This document shows positions 33,121 to 41,747 of a DNA stretch of 64,000 nt, one piece after another; positions within the stretch are counted from its first letter, which is position 1, and each line of letters begins with the position of its first letter. The DNA is from Achromobacter spanius (GTDB taxonomy: Bacteria > Pseudomonadota > Gammaproteobacteria > Burkholderiales > Burkholderiaceae_B). The notes under the pieces are model-generated. The model ran no database searches and was not told the origin of the DNA. It saw only the letters and a list, made by a program, of their open reading frames with translations. The stretch lies in the NCBI RefSeq assembly GCF_003994415.1, contig NZ_CP034689.1:2852001-2916000 (forward strand), read 5' to 3'. The position numbers and the translations under genes were made by a program.

Positions 33121-33878
33121 ACCAACAACAAGGCGGCGCGGCTGCGCCGATGGCAGTGAGCATTGCCGGCATGAGCAAATGGTATGGCGATTTTCAGGTG
33201 CTGCATGACATAGACCTGCAAGTGGCCGCTGGTGAACGCCTGGTGATCTGCGGGCCATCGGGCTCGGGCAAGTCCACGATGATCCGCTGCATTAATCGGC
33301 TGGAACGCCATCAGGAAGGCAGCATCGTGGTCAACGGCGTGGCGCTGGCCGACGACCTGCGCGCCATTGACGAGGTGCGGGCGGATGCAGGCATGGTGTT
33401 CCAGCACTTCAATCTGTTTCCGCATCTGACCGTGCTGGAAAACTGCATCCTGGCGCCCATGCACGTCAAGCGCATGGCGCGCGCGCAGGCCGCCGAACTG
33501 GCGCTGCAATACCTGGCGCGGGTGCGAATCCTGGACCAGGCGGACAAGTATCCCGGCCAGTTGTCCGGCGGCCAACAACAGCGCGCGGCCATCGCGCGCT
33601 CGTTGTGCATGCAGCCCCGCATCATGCTGTTTGACGAGCCCACGTCCGCCCTGGATCCGGAAATGGTCAAAGAGGTGCTCGACACCATGACTGCGCTGGC
33701 CGACGACGGCATGACCATGCTGTGCGTCACGCACGAAATGGGTTTTGCGCGCAGCGTGGCCGACCGGGTCGTGTTCATGGATGGTGGCCGCATCCTGGAG
33801 TCGGCCGCGCCGGACGCTTTCTTCGACCGGCCTCGGCATGAACGCACGCGCGCATTTCTTGAGCGCATCCTGCATTGA
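33117..33878 (+). CDS. aapP: Amino-acid ABC transporter ATP-binding protein (AapP-like, TTG start)
   Basis: A 253-residue ABC ATPase of the polar amino-acid (GlnQ/HisP/AapP) class. Walker A GPSGSGKST (about 48-56), Q-loop MVFQHFNLFPHLTV, signature LSGGQQQR, Walker B IMLFDEPTSALDPEM and switch region CVTHEMGFARSVAD. The TTG at 33117 (in TTGA overlapping the aapM stop) with AAAAGGGGA upstream is the best start; the next candidate is ATG at 33150. It closes the metC-aapJQMP operon. Confidence 0.9.
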   Translation: MNQQQGGAAAPMAVSIAGMSKWYGDFQVLHDIDLQVAAGERLVICGPSGSGKSTMIRCINRLERHQEGSIVVNGVALADDLRAIDEVRADAGMVFQHFNLFPHLTVLENCILAPMHVKRMARAQAAELALQYLARVRILDQADKYPGQLSGGQQQRAAIARSLCMQPRIMLFDEPTSALDPEMVKEVLDTMTALADDGMTMLCVTHEMGFARSVADRVVFMDGGRILESAAPDAFFDRPRHERTRAFLERILH

Positions 33879-33879
33879 G

Positions 33880-33920
33880 CAAAGGCAAGGCTGGCCTTTG
33901 AGGACGCAGTGTCGCGTCCT
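33880..33920 (+). terminator. Tandem hairpins after the aap operon
   Basis: Two 7-bp stems lie back to back: CAAAGGC / GCCTTTG (33880-33900) and AGGACGC / GCGTCCT (33901-33920), starting 2 bp after the aapP stop. No long T run follows, so terminator strength is uncertain. Confidence 0.55.
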
Positions 33921-33959
33921 TGATCACGGCATTCGATGAAGTATTTGCGGGTTGCAGGC

Positions 33960-35174
33960 TCAAGGCCAGTTCTGAAAGGGGTTTTTCCAGGTCTTCCACA
34001 CCAGCGGGCCCAGGGCCATTTCGTCGTCGGTCAGCAGACAGGCATTGAGCTTGGCGCGTAGCGCCGGCTCATCCATGTCGATACCGATCAGCACGATTTC
34101 CTGGCGCGCATCGCCCACGCCGTCCGCCCATTTTTGCCGGATCATGGCGGCTGCCTCGGGATCATCCGGCCACTGTTCGGGCGGCATCGCCGCCCACCAA
34201 TAGCCGGCCGCGCCGTGGCGGGCGACGGCGCCAGCCTGCGACCAGGAACCCGCCATTTCAGGGTGGCTGGCCAACCAGAAGTAACCCTTGGAACGCACAA
34301 CCCCCGGCCATTCGCTTTCGACACAGGCCAAGAAGCGCTCGGGATGCAAGGGCCGCCGCGCCTGATAGACAAAGCTGCGGATGCCATATTCTTCCGTCTC
34401 GGGGGTGTGCTGGCCGCGTAGCTCGCGCAGCCAGCCTGGCGCTTCGGACGCTTGCGCAAAGTCGAACAGCCCCGTCTCCAGCACCCGGTCCAGTGGCAGC
34501 TTGCCGAACTCGGCAACTTCAATGCGGGCGCGTGGGTTCAGGGTGCGCAAGATCGCCATCAGGCGCTCGCGCTCGTCAGCCGAAACCAGATCGACCTTGT
34601 TCAGCACGATGACGTCGCAGAACTCAACCTGCTCGATCAGCAGGTCGACCACCGTGCGCTCGTCGTCTTCGCCCAGCGACTCGCCGCGTTTTTGCAGGCT
34701 GTCTTGCGAGCTGTAGTCACGCAGGAAGTTGAAGGCGTCCACCACGGTCACCATCGTGTCCAGGCGGACCACTTCGCTCAGGCTGCGGCCATCTTCGCCT
34801 TCAAAGGTGAAGGTCTCGGCAACCGGCAGTGGCTCGGAAATGCCGGTGGATTCGATGACCAGGTGGTCGAAACGCCCGTCGCGAGCCAAGCGCTCGACTT
34901 CTATCAACAGGTCTTCGCGCAAGGTGCAGCAGATGCAGCCGTTGCTCATTTCGACCAGCTTCTCGTCGGTGCGCGAGAGCGCCGCACCGCCTTCGCGCAC
35001 CAGCGCGGCGTCGATGTTGACCTCGGACATATCGTTGACGATCACGGCCACGCGCCGACCTTCACGATTGTTGAGGATATGGTTCAGCAGCGTGGTTTTT
35101 CCGGCGCCGAGAAAGCCGGACAGGACAGTGACGGGCAGCTTGTTCTGGGTAGAGAGTGAGGTGTCTGTTTTCAT
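33960..35174 (-). CDS. CobW/COG0523-family zinc-associated GTPase (ZigA/YciC-like)
   Basis: A 404-residue P-loop GTPase thought to act as a zinc metallochaperone. Walker A GFLGAGKTTLLN (about 20-31); metal site SNGCICC (C80, C82, C83); Walker B region VIESTGISEP; base-specificity motif LNKVD; and a C-terminal CobW_C domain (GIRSFVYQARRPLHPERFLA, SKGYFWLASHP, WWAAMP). There is no His-rich linker. A Zur-like palindrome about 80 bp upstream suggests induction under zinc shortage. The start at 35174 is used because an upstream in-frame ATG (35228) lacks conservation and would approach the operator. Confidence 0.9.
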   Translation of the reverse strand: MKTDTSLSTQNKLPVTVLSGFLGAGKTTLLNHILNNREGRRVAVIVNDMSEVNIDAALVREGGAALSRTDEKLVEMSNGCICCTLREDLLIEVERLARDGRFDHLVIESTGISEPLPVAETFTFEGEDGRSLSEVVRLDTMVTVVDAFNFLRDYSSQDSLQKRGESLGEDDERTVVDLLIEQVEFCDVIVLNKVDLVSADERERLMAILRTLNPRARIEVAEFGKLPLDRVLETGLFDFAQASEAPGWLRELRGQHTPETEEYGIRSFVYQARRPLHPERFLACVESEWPGVVRSKGYFWLASHPEMAGSWSQAGAVARHGAAGYWWAAMPPEQWPDDPEAAAMIRQKWADGVGDARQEIVLIGIDMDEPALRAKLNACLLTDDEMALGPLVWKTWKNPFQNWP

Positions 35175-35254
35175 CGCGCGAGTGCATGGGGCGGTAAAGG
35201 GAAGGGCTACGGGAAAGGGCCGCTCCAACTCGGCAGGGATTCTAATTCAAAACG

Positions 35255-35267
35255 TTATAACATAACA
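35255..35267. promoter_or_regulatory. Probable Zur box
   Basis: GTTATAACATAAC, a perfect 5-3-5 palindrome inside AAAACGTTATAACATAACAA, in an AT-rich patch about 80 bp upstream of the COG0523 GTPase start. It agrees with the GTTATAnnATAAC core of proteobacterial Zur boxes. Confidence 0.75.
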
Positions 35268-35367
35268 ATATCTGCACGAAGATGCCTTTCGTTGTTCAGG
35301 AATTGGGGATAAGCGCGGCCGGTGAGCGGCGTCTTGCGCAGCCCCCACCGTTACCGCGTTGACCGCT

Positions 35368-36588
35368 TCAGCCTTCGTCCCGCGCCAGGAACCGCTGCGC
35401 CAGCCGCACGAAATACGCCGCGCCCAGGGGGATGGCGTCGTCGTTGAAGTCATACGACGGGTTGTGCAAGCGGCAAGGCCCGGGGCCGTGCCCTGGCTCC
35501 CGATGCGCACCGGCGCCGTTGCCCAGCAGCACATAACAGCCCGGCCTTTCGGCCAGCATGAACGAGAAATCCTCGGACCCCATCAGCCGGGCCATGTTGT
35601 CCGACACGCGGTCCGCGCCGGCCACTTCGCGCATGACGTCCACCGCAAAGCGCGTCTGTTCCTCGTCGTTCACCAGCGACGGGTAGCAGCGTTCGAACGT
35701 TAGCGTTGCCGTGCAGCCGAAGGTGGTGGCGGCGCCGTCTGTAATTTCACCGATGCGCCGTTCGATCATGTCCAGTGTGTCGTCGCGGTGGGTCCGCACC
35801 GTGCCGCCCAACCACGCCTGCTGCGGGATGACGTTGACCGCGTCGCCGCCGTGGATCTGCGTGACGGACAACACCGCCGGTTCGTCGGGCGCGCGATTGC
35901 GCGAGATGACGGTTTGCAGCGCCAGAAGGATGTGGCCCGCGCAGACTAGCGGGTCGACGCTCAGCTCGGGCTGCGAGGCGTGGGCGCCCTTGCCGGCGAT
36001 GTCGATGCGAAAGCGGTTGCTGGACCCCATGAACGGCCCAGCGCGCACGCCCAGGCTGCCCACGGGCAGGTCGGGCCAGTTATGCAACGCGAAGACGGCA
36101 TCGCAGGGAAAGCGCTGGAACAGGCCGTCTTCGATCATGGCGCGCGCACCCGCCTGGCCGCCTTCCTCGGCGGGCTGGAAGATGCAGTGGATGGTGCCGT
36201 CGAAATCGGCGTGGTGCGCCAAGTACCAGGCGGTGGCAAGCAGGATGGCGGTGTGGCCGTCGTGGCCGCAGGCGTGCATGCGGTTGTCGTGTTGCGACTT
36301 GTGCGCGAAGGCATTGGCTTCGGGCATGGCCAACGCGTCCATGTCGGCGCGCAGGCCAATGTGACGGGAACCCGTGCCGCGTGTCAGCGTGCCGACCACG
36401 CCGGTGCCGCCGATGCCCGTCGTCACCTGCCAACCCCAGGCTGTCAGCTCGCGCGCCACCAACGAGGCGGTGCGATGTTCTTCAAAGCCGATTTCCGGAT
36501 GCGCGTGCAGATCACGGCGGATGTCGCGAAACGCGGGGGTGGCGCTGATTGTTTTCAGAATGTCTTGAATGTCGCGATGCGGGTTCAT
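35368..36588 (-). CDS. M20-family amidohydrolase (hippurate/N-acyl-amino-acid hydrolase)
   Basis: A 406-residue M20D peptidase-fold enzyme that would cleave N-acyl or N-benzoyl amino acids. Metal-site residues are visible in HACGHDGHTA, PAEEGGQAG, ALHNWPDLPVG and MGSEDFSFML (E in SED). The dimerisation lid domain lies at about 190-300 (FRIDIAGKGAHASQPELSVD). The start at 36588 (MNPHRDIQDI) is used; a longer frame from 36636 adds 16 residues without support. It lies 58 bp downstream of a Bug receptor gene on the same strand; the pair may form a unit under the LysR gene at 37739. Confidence 0.92.
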   Translation of the reverse strand: MNPHRDIQDILKTISATPAFRDIRRDLHAHPEIGFEEHRTASLVARELTAWGWQVTTGIGGTGVVGTLTRGTGSRHIGLRADMDALAMPEANAFAHKSQHDNRMHACGHDGHTAILLATAWYLAHHADFDGTIHCIFQPAEEGGQAGARAMIEDGLFQRFPCDAVFALHNWPDLPVGSLGVRAGPFMGSSNRFRIDIAGKGAHASQPELSVDPLVCAGHILLALQTVISRNRAPDEPAVLSVTQIHGGDAVNVIPQQAWLGGTVRTHRDDTLDMIERRIGEITDGAATTFGCTATLTFERCYPSLVNDEEQTRFAVDVMREVAGADRVSDNMARLMGSEDFSFMLAERPGCYVLLGNGAGAHREPGHGPGPCRLHNPSYDFNDDAIPLGAAYFVRLAQRFLARDEG

Positions 36589-36646
36589 TCGGGTCCTTAG
36601 GGATTCAGGGGGCTTGCCGCAACCGGCTTGCTCCAACGGCCTGGCC

Positions 36647-37630
36647 TCAGGGCTGCGTCGGCAGGTTCAAGGCGCGCAGGGCGGTAAGGTCGTCACGGAT
36701 GCGGGCGTCGAAGCTGGCCTTGTCGTAGGCGGTTGCCGACACCATGCCCATGGACAGCACGCGCTCGCGCACCTCGGGCTTGTCCAGCACGGCGGCCAGC
36801 GCCTCGCGCACCCGTTGCAGGCGCTCGGGCGGCACGCCCTTGGGCGCCAGCACGCCCACCCAACCCACCATCTCCATGCCTTGCACGCTTTTGCTTTCAT
36901 TGATGGTGGCCAGGTCGGGGTAGGCCGCCAGACGCTCACGGCTGATGACGCCCAAGGACTTGATGCGGCCTTGCTGCAAGTGCGGCAGCGCGGTGGGCGG
37001 GGCCATCACCGCCATGTCGATCTGGCCGCCCAGCAGGTCGTTGACCAGCGGCGCCGCGCCCTTGTAGGGCACGTGCAGCATTTTCGTGTCAGTGCGCCGT
37101 TGCAGGTCTTCGACCACCACCTGCTGGAACGTGCCTTGGCCCGGGCTGCCGTAGCTCAGGCTTTCGGGGTTGGTGCGCAGCGCCTGCACCACGTCATCGA
37201 TATTCGATTGCGGCAAGTCCTTGCGCGCCACCAGAATCAGCGGCGAGGTGAACACCAGGGAAACCGGTTCGAAATTGTCGGTGCCGTAACGCAGGTTGGG
37301 GTTCAGCATCGGCTGCAAAACCACGTCGTTGATGCTGCCGGCCAGCAGCGTCGTGCCGTCCGCCTTGGCCTGCGCCACGCGGCCAGCCCCGATTGCACCG
37401 CTGGCGCCGCCCACGTTCTCGATGACGACCGTCTGGCCCAGCCGTTCGCTCAGTTGCGGCGAAATTGCCCGCATCACGGCGTCGATCGACCCGCCCGCCG
37501 GGAAGGGGATGACGATGGTCACCGGCCTGTCGGGCCAGGTTTGCGCCTGAACGGGCGCGGTCGTAGTACCCAATACCAGCGCGGCGGACAGCACCGCGCG
37601 CGTGCGCGCACGACGAAGGAAATGCAGCAT
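36647..37630 (-). CDS. Bug/TctC-family periplasmic solute receptor
   Basis: A 327-residue tripartite tricarboxylate transporter receptor. Signal peptide MLHFLRRARTRAVLSAALVL with cleavage after VQA (about residue 29). The mature protein begins QTWPDRPVTIVIPFPAGGSI, the classic Bug signature, then ENVGGASGAIGAGRVAQAKA and PLVNDLLGGQIDMAV. No TctAB membrane genes are nearby, as is usual in Bordetella and Achromobacter, where dozens of orphan Bug genes occur. It is divergent from a LysR regulator, and its ligand (perhaps an aromatic acid, given the hippurate-type hydrolase) is unknown. Confidence 0.92.
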   Translation of the reverse strand: MLHFLRRARTRAVLSAALVLGTTTAPVQAQTWPDRPVTIVIPFPAGGSIDAVMRAISPQLSERLGQTVVIENVGGASGAIGAGRVAQAKADGTTLLAGSINDVVLQPMLNPNLRYGTDNFEPVSLVFTSPLILVARKDLPQSNIDDVVQALRTNPESLSYGSPGQGTFQQVVVEDLQRRTDTKMLHVPYKGAAPLVNDLLGGQIDMAVMAPPTALPHLQQGRIKSLGVISRERLAAYPDLATINESKSVQGMEMVGWVGVLAPKGVPPERLQRVREALAAVLDKPEVRERVLSMGMVSATAYDKASFDARIRDDLTALRALNLPTQP

Positions 37631-37704
37631 GTGGAACCCCTTGTGTTGTTGGTGTCAGGCTGCTATTGCGCCCTGAATAGCTATACTTGAACAGTGAAAT
37701 ATCA

Positions 37705-37718
37705 GGCATAGATATGCC
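37705..37718. promoter_or_regulatory. Palindrome in the Bug/LysR divergent promoter
   Basis: GGCATAGATATGCC is a perfect GGCATA-GA-TATGCC palindrome between the Bug gene (starts at 37630) and the LysR gene (starts at 37739). It is a candidate LysR recognition site. Confidence 0.55.
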
Positions 37719-37738
37719 GTTTTGGAATAGATAAGCCC

Positions 37739-38698
37739 ATGTCCACCGCCATCCCAAGCAGCCCCTCGTCGGCCGCAACCCTGTTGAACCGCCTGCTCGC
37801 GCGCACGCGCTTGCGGCATTTGCAGTTGATCGTGCTGGTGGCGGAACTGGGTAGCGTGCAGCACGCGGCGGCGCAGATCGGCCTGAGCCAGTCGGCCGCC
37901 ACCAAAATGGTGCTGGAGGTAGAGCGCGTGCTTGAAGCCCGCTTGTTCGAACGGCATGCGCGCGGCATGCGGCCCACCTTTGCCTGCCGGGATTTGCTGC
38001 CCTTGCTGCGCAACGTCATGAACAGCCTGACGGGCTGCGCCGAATCATTGGCGGCGGCGGGGGCGGGCTTTGACGGTACGGTGCGCGTGGGCGCAATCAC
38101 CGCCGGCGTCACGGGCGTGATCAACCCGGCGCTGCCGGCGTTCTTTGCCAGCCAGCCGCAGGTGCGGTTGGAATTGTTTGAAGATGCGCTGCCCGTGCTG
38201 CTGGGGCGCTATGCGGACGGCGAGCTGGACTTCCTGGTCACGCGCGAACCCGCGCAACTGGCGCCGGATTCTCAGTTCCAGGCCTTGCTGGCCGACGTCT
38301 GCGTGGTGGCTTCAGGCCCCGGGCATCCGCTGGTAGGGCGCCGCAATCTGCAAGCCGCCGACCTGCTGCGCTTTCCCTGGGCCAGTCCGCCGCTGGACAG
38401 CCAGACCTATCGCGCGTTCGAAGCCTTGTTTGCCGCATGCGGCGAACTGCCCGCCCAGCAGCCGCTTAGTACGCGGTCATTTGCAACCATGGTGCATTAC
38501 CTGGGCGCCAGCCAGGCCTTGATGATGGGCCCCTTGAGTTTCGTGCGCGAAGGGCTGGACGCCGGCACACTGGTGCGGCTGGACTGCACGCTTGCCGAAT
38601 CGCTGCCGCCCTTGGGGTTGGTCAGCCGTGTTGAACCCCGTAACCGCAGCGTGGCGGCCTTTCAGGCGCACCTGCTGGATGCGCAGGCGGTAGCCTGA
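37739..38698 (+). CDS. LysR-family regulator (divergent from Bug receptor)
   Basis: A 319-residue LysR protein of the GbpR/PcaQ-like group: HTH at about 20-80 (RTRLRHLQLIVLVAELGSVQ, GLSQSAATKMVLEVERVLEA, LFERHARGMRPT). The effector domain begins near FDGTVRVGAITAGVTGVINP and includes LLGRYADGELDFLVTREPAQ. Divergent placement with a palindrome between implies that it controls the Bug gene and possibly the M20 gene behind it. Confidence 0.9.
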   Translation: MSTAIPSSPSSAATLLNRLLARTRLRHLQLIVLVAELGSVQHAAAQIGLSQSAATKMVLEVERVLEARLFERHARGMRPTFACRDLLPLLRNVMNSLTGCAESLAAAGAGFDGTVRVGAITAGVTGVINPALPAFFASQPQVRLELFEDALPVLLGRYADGELDFLVTREPAQLAPDSQFQALLADVCVVASGPGHPLVGRRNLQAADLLRFPWASPPLDSQTYRAFEALFAACGELPAQQPLSTRSFATMVHYLGASQALMMGPLSFVREGLDAGTLVRLDCTLAESLPPLGLVSRVEPRNRSVAAFQAHLLDAQAVA

Positions 38699-38705
38699 CG
38701 CCCGG

Positions 38706-38724
38706 AAAAACCCGCTGTTGCGGG
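38706..38724 (-). terminator. Intrinsic terminator after the GNAT gene
   Basis: Read on the minus strand: stem CCCGC / GCGGG with an AACA loop immediately after the stop codon, followed by TTTTT. Confidence 0.8.
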
Positions 38725-39255
38725 CTAGGGCACAAGCGAGAACATTGCCGCCGACACCGGCCGCCCATGCAACTGGAGCCGGTTCCTGGCCTTGCCTTCA
38801 AATTGCGCGCCGATTTTCCTAGCCAGCGCCTCGCTTGCCGTGTTGCCTTCGGCAATGACGATCTCAACGCGTTGCATGCCCAAGGTGTTGAAGGCATAGG
38901 GCAGCATCGCCTGCACCGTGCGCAACGCCACCCCGCGTCGTTGCGCGGACTGTCGTACCCAGTAGCCAAGATTGCAAAACAGATGTTGATGATTGATCGA
39001 ATTCAGGCCCACGCCGCCCATCAGCTTGCCTGACGCTTGGGCGAACACGCCGAATTCGTAGCCAGCCTGGGAACTGCGGCCGCTACGGCACAGCTCAAAC
39101 CAGTCCAGCGCATTCTGCTCGGAAAACGTAGACGTACACCACGGCATCCACCTGCCTACGGTATCGACGGATTCGCGCGCGGCGTTCGCGAACGCTTCGG
39201 CGTCGTCATCAAGGAACTCTCGGATAACCAGGCCTTCGAAAATGAGGGGCTGCAT
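38725..39255 (-). CDS. GNAT acetyltransferase (RimJ/RimL type)
   Basis: A 176-residue N-acetyltransferase. LVIREFLDDDAEAFANAARE is the typical RimJ/L N-terminus; the acetyl-CoA site lies in QRRGVALRTVQAMLPYAFNT (R-x-x-G-x-A region), then LGMQRVEIVIAEGNTASEAL and ARKIGAQFEGKARNRLQL. It may acetylate a ribosomal protein N-terminus or a small amine; the substrate is unknown. It converges with the LysR gene and is followed by an intrinsic terminator. Confidence 0.88.
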   Translation of the reverse strand: MQPLIFEGLVIREFLDDDAEAFANAARESVDTVGRWMPWCTSTFSEQNALDWFELCRSGRSSQAGYEFGVFAQASGKLMGGVGLNSINHQHLFCNLGYWVRQSAQRRGVALRTVQAMLPYAFNTLGMQRVEIVIAEGNTASEALARKIGAQFEGKARNRLQLHGRPVSAAMFSLVP

Positions 39256-39381
39256 GGATCTGATCTTGAGTCGGGGGCAGGGTGAATACTATCAAGCCGT
39301 CCCGCATTGCGAGTAAGGTTACGGAATCAAGGCCTGGCTTGTCCGGCATGTGGGCCTGTGCCATCAGCGGAAACTGAATTC

Positions 39382-39642
39382 ATGAAGATAACTCGTTTAG
39401 CACTGCGCCTGGCGCTTGCCACGGCCGCGTGCGCATCGATTGCCGCCTGCGCGGGCAGTCAACCCCAGTCGACCGATATGGACTATCAAAGCCGGCCGCC
39501 TTCCTCGGCGCAAGGCCAGAGCAGCAACCCCGGCACCCCAGGCTCGTCAGGCCAACGCTTGACCATACAGTCTGGCGAAGGCGAAAGGTTGAACCTGCCC
39601 TGGTTCATCCAGGACACGAAGGACTGGGTCAACAGCAACTGA
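39382..39642 (+). CDS. Small putative lipoprotein
   Basis: An 86-residue protein with a lipoprotein signal: MKITRLALRLALATAACASI then AAC, giving the lipobox SIAAC (Cys at about residue 23). The rest is short, Ser/Gln/Pro/Gly-rich (QSRPPSSAQGQSSNPGTPGS) and ends LNLPWFIQDTKDWVNSN. No known domain is recognised. The upstream AGCGGAAACTGAATTC offers only a weak ribosome-binding site, but codon use supports coding. It is likely anchored to the inner or outer membrane. Confidence 0.7.
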   Translation: MKITRLALRLALATAACASIAACAGSQPQSTDMDYQSRPPSSAQGQSSNPGTPGSSGQRLTIQSGEGERLNLPWFIQDTKDWVNSN

Positions 39643-39667
39643 CCGCAATCCGGGGGAGGGACTGCGA

Positions 39668-39691
39668 GGCCGACGCTTCTTCACGTCGGCC
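39668..39691. terminator. Hairpin between convergent lipoprotein and alkylsulfatase genes
   Basis: An 8-bp stem GGCCGACG / CGTCGGCC with a CTTCTTCA loop follows the lipoprotein stop by 26 bp and lies 23 bp beyond the alkylsulfatase stop. No U-tract is seen; it may serve both directions. Confidence 0.5.
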
Positions 39692-39713
39692 CCGTTCACG
39701 CCAAATGCCCTTG

Positions 39714-41747
39714 CTACGGCGTGACGATGTTGAACCAGAATTCAAAGTCATCCAACGAGCCGAACACGTCGTTCAGCTTTGACTGATCGCCGGTGATCTT
39801 GACGTCGCCCTTGGCCATGGCGTCCTTCAAGGTCGTCTGCTTCAACATGATGTCGTTCAAGGTGTTTCGCGTGAGCGATACGCTGGCGCTAGGCTCTTTC
39901 GCCGGCTTGCCCTCGGTGTGGTTGAGCACGCTATTCACCATTTCAAGCGTGTATTGCTGCTTGGTGTCGGTGAAGTCCACATTCAGGACGACGTGCTTGC
40001 CGGCGGCTTTCTCGCGATTCAATCGGACGGCGAAATAGTCGAAGAGCATGTCCAGCGTCATGGCGCGCACTGTGTCGGGGCTGGCGGTGTCGGGCACGGG
40101 CAGCTTCTTCACGCCTTCACGAAGCTCCTTGGCGCCTGTCAGATAGAAATTGCGCCACGGACCGCTTTCGGCCTGATAGCCCATCTGCTCCAGCGCGTCG
40201 GCCTGAAGGTCGCGCGCGGCCTGGTTCTTCGGGTCGGCAAAGACCGCGTAATTGACCACTTCGGCTACCCAGCGGTAATCCCCCTTGGCGTAATACTCGC
40301 GCGCCTTCTTCAGCAAGGCGTCGGTTCCGCCCATCATGTCGACGTAGCGCTTTGCGCCTTGTTCGATAGGCAGCGTATGCAGGGTAGCGGGGTTGCCATT
40401 GAACCAGCCCAGATAAAGCACATACGTGGCGCGCACGTTGTGGTTCAAAGACCCGTAATAGCCCCGGTTCGAGAACTTGTCGGCGATGCTCTTCGGCAGC
40501 TTTACCTGCTCGGCAATCTCCTCTTTGTTGTAGCCCATGTTGGCCAGCCGCAACGTCTCGTCGTTGATGTACCGGTACATGTCGCGCTGCATGCCGATCT
40601 GTTCCTGGACCGCCTTCTTGCCCCACACCGGCCAGTGATGCATGGCGTACATGACTTCCACATCATCACCCCACAGCGCCAGGGCTTCGTTCAAATACTT
40701 AGACCACGCCAGCGGGTCGCGAATCTTGGCGCCGCGCAGGGAATACGTGTTGTGCAGCGTATGGGTGGAGTCCTCCGCCGTATTCAGCGCCTTCTTTTCC
40801 TTGATGTAGTACAGCATTTCGGCGGGGGCTTCGCTGCCCGGCGCGTACAGGAACTGATACGTCAGGCCGTCGATGGTGCGCGTTTCACCGGTCTTTTCAA
40901 TGATGTCCGTCGGCGCGATCAAGGTGACGGTCCCGGCGGACGTGGTGGTGCCCAGGCCCGCGCCTACCTGGCCCGTCGGGCTGGGCGGCAGCAGGTTTCC
41001 GTACATGTAGCTGGCGCGCCGGCTCATTGCCGTACCCGCCATGACGTTTTCAGCCACGGCGTGTTCAAGAAAGCCCAGGGGCGCATAGATCTTGACCTTG
41101 CCGGCCTTGACGTCCGCCTCGTCCACCACGCCGCGCACTCCGCCGTAGTGATCCACATGGCTATGGGTGTAGATGACCGCCACCACCGGCTTCTTTGGCC
41201 GATGCTGATAATAAAGATCCAGCGCCGCCTTGGCGGTTTCGGTAGAAATCAGCGGGTCCATGATCGTCAGGCCTTCCTTGCCTTCCACGATCGTCATATT
41301 GGACAGATCCAGATTGCGAACCTGGTAAATGCCATCCGTGACTTGGAACAGGCCTGAGATATTCAAAAGCTGCGATTGCCGCCACAGACTGGGGTTGACG
41401 GTGTCCGGGGCGTCCGAGCCTTCTTTAATGAAGTTGTATTTGGTGGGGTCCCATACCAGATTGCCTTGCTCGCCCTTGATCATGGCAGCGGGCAGTGGGG
41501 CGATGAAACCCTTATGCGCAAGTTCGAAAGACGTCTTGTCTGAAAATGGCAGCTCTTTCAGCAGCGCGGCATTTGCCTGCTTGGTGGCGTCTTCGGCAGG
41601 TTTGGGCGCCTGTTGCGCCCAGGCCGAACTTGCGGTGGCAAAAAATAGTGCCGCCAAGGTGGCGGACGCCAAGCGGCCGCGCTTGAGCGGGCTGCCGACA
41701 TGAGGGGAGTTTGACCAGGGGGCGTTCGTACCGCGAGTGGGCTTCAT
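39714..41747 (-). CDS. Exported alkylsulfatase (SdsA1/YjcS family)
   Basis: A 677-residue metallo-beta-lactamase-fold alkylsulfatase that would release sulfate from alkyl sulfates such as SDS. A long signal sequence ends SATLAALFFATASSAWAQ (about residue 44). The zinc motif is THSHVDHYGG (about 194-203). Further family phrases are NLVWDPTKYNFI, APGSEAPAEMLYYIKEKKAL and VMYAMHHWPVWG. The C-terminal part (about 410-677) has the dimerisation and SCP2-like alkyl-binding domains (NHNVRATYVLYLGWFNGNPA; DVKITGDQSKLNDVFGSLDD). The ATG at 41747 has GGAG 10 bp upstream; an in-frame ATG at 41768 is less likely. It could supply sulfur or carbon and detoxify surfactants. Confidence 0.92.
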   Translation of the reverse strand: MKPTRGTNAPWSNSPHVGSPLKRGRLASATLAALFFATASSAWAQQAPKPAEDATKQANAALLKELPFSDKTSFELAHKGFIAPLPAAMIKGEQGNLVWDPTKYNFIKEGSDAPDTVNPSLWRQSQLLNISGLFQVTDGIYQVRNLDLSNMTIVEGKEGLTIMDPLISTETAKAALDLYYQHRPKKPVVAVIYTHSHVDHYGGVRGVVDEADVKAGKVKIYAPLGFLEHAVAENVMAGTAMSRRASYMYGNLLPPSPTGQVGAGLGTTTSAGTVTLIAPTDIIEKTGETRTIDGLTYQFLYAPGSEAPAEMLYYIKEKKALNTAEDSTHTLHNTYSLRGAKIRDPLAWSKYLNEALALWGDDVEVMYAMHHWPVWGKKAVQEQIGMQRDMYRYINDETLRLANMGYNKEEIAEQVKLPKSIADKFSNRGYYGSLNHNVRATYVLYLGWFNGNPATLHTLPIEQGAKRYVDMMGGTDALLKKAREYYAKGDYRWVAEVVNYAVFADPKNQAARDLQADALEQMGYQAESGPWRNFYLTGAKELREGVKKLPVPDTASPDTVRAMTLDMLFDYFAVRLNREKAAGKHVVLNVDFTDTKQQYTLEMVNSVLNHTEGKPAKEPSASVSLTRNTLNDIMLKQTTLKDAMAKGDVKITGDQSKLNDVFGSLDDFEFWFNIVTP

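Noticed and set aside
39256..39381. Longer start (39307) for the small lipoprotein
   Set aside because: It adds 25 residues ahead of a complete lipoprotein signal, which would prevent normal export.
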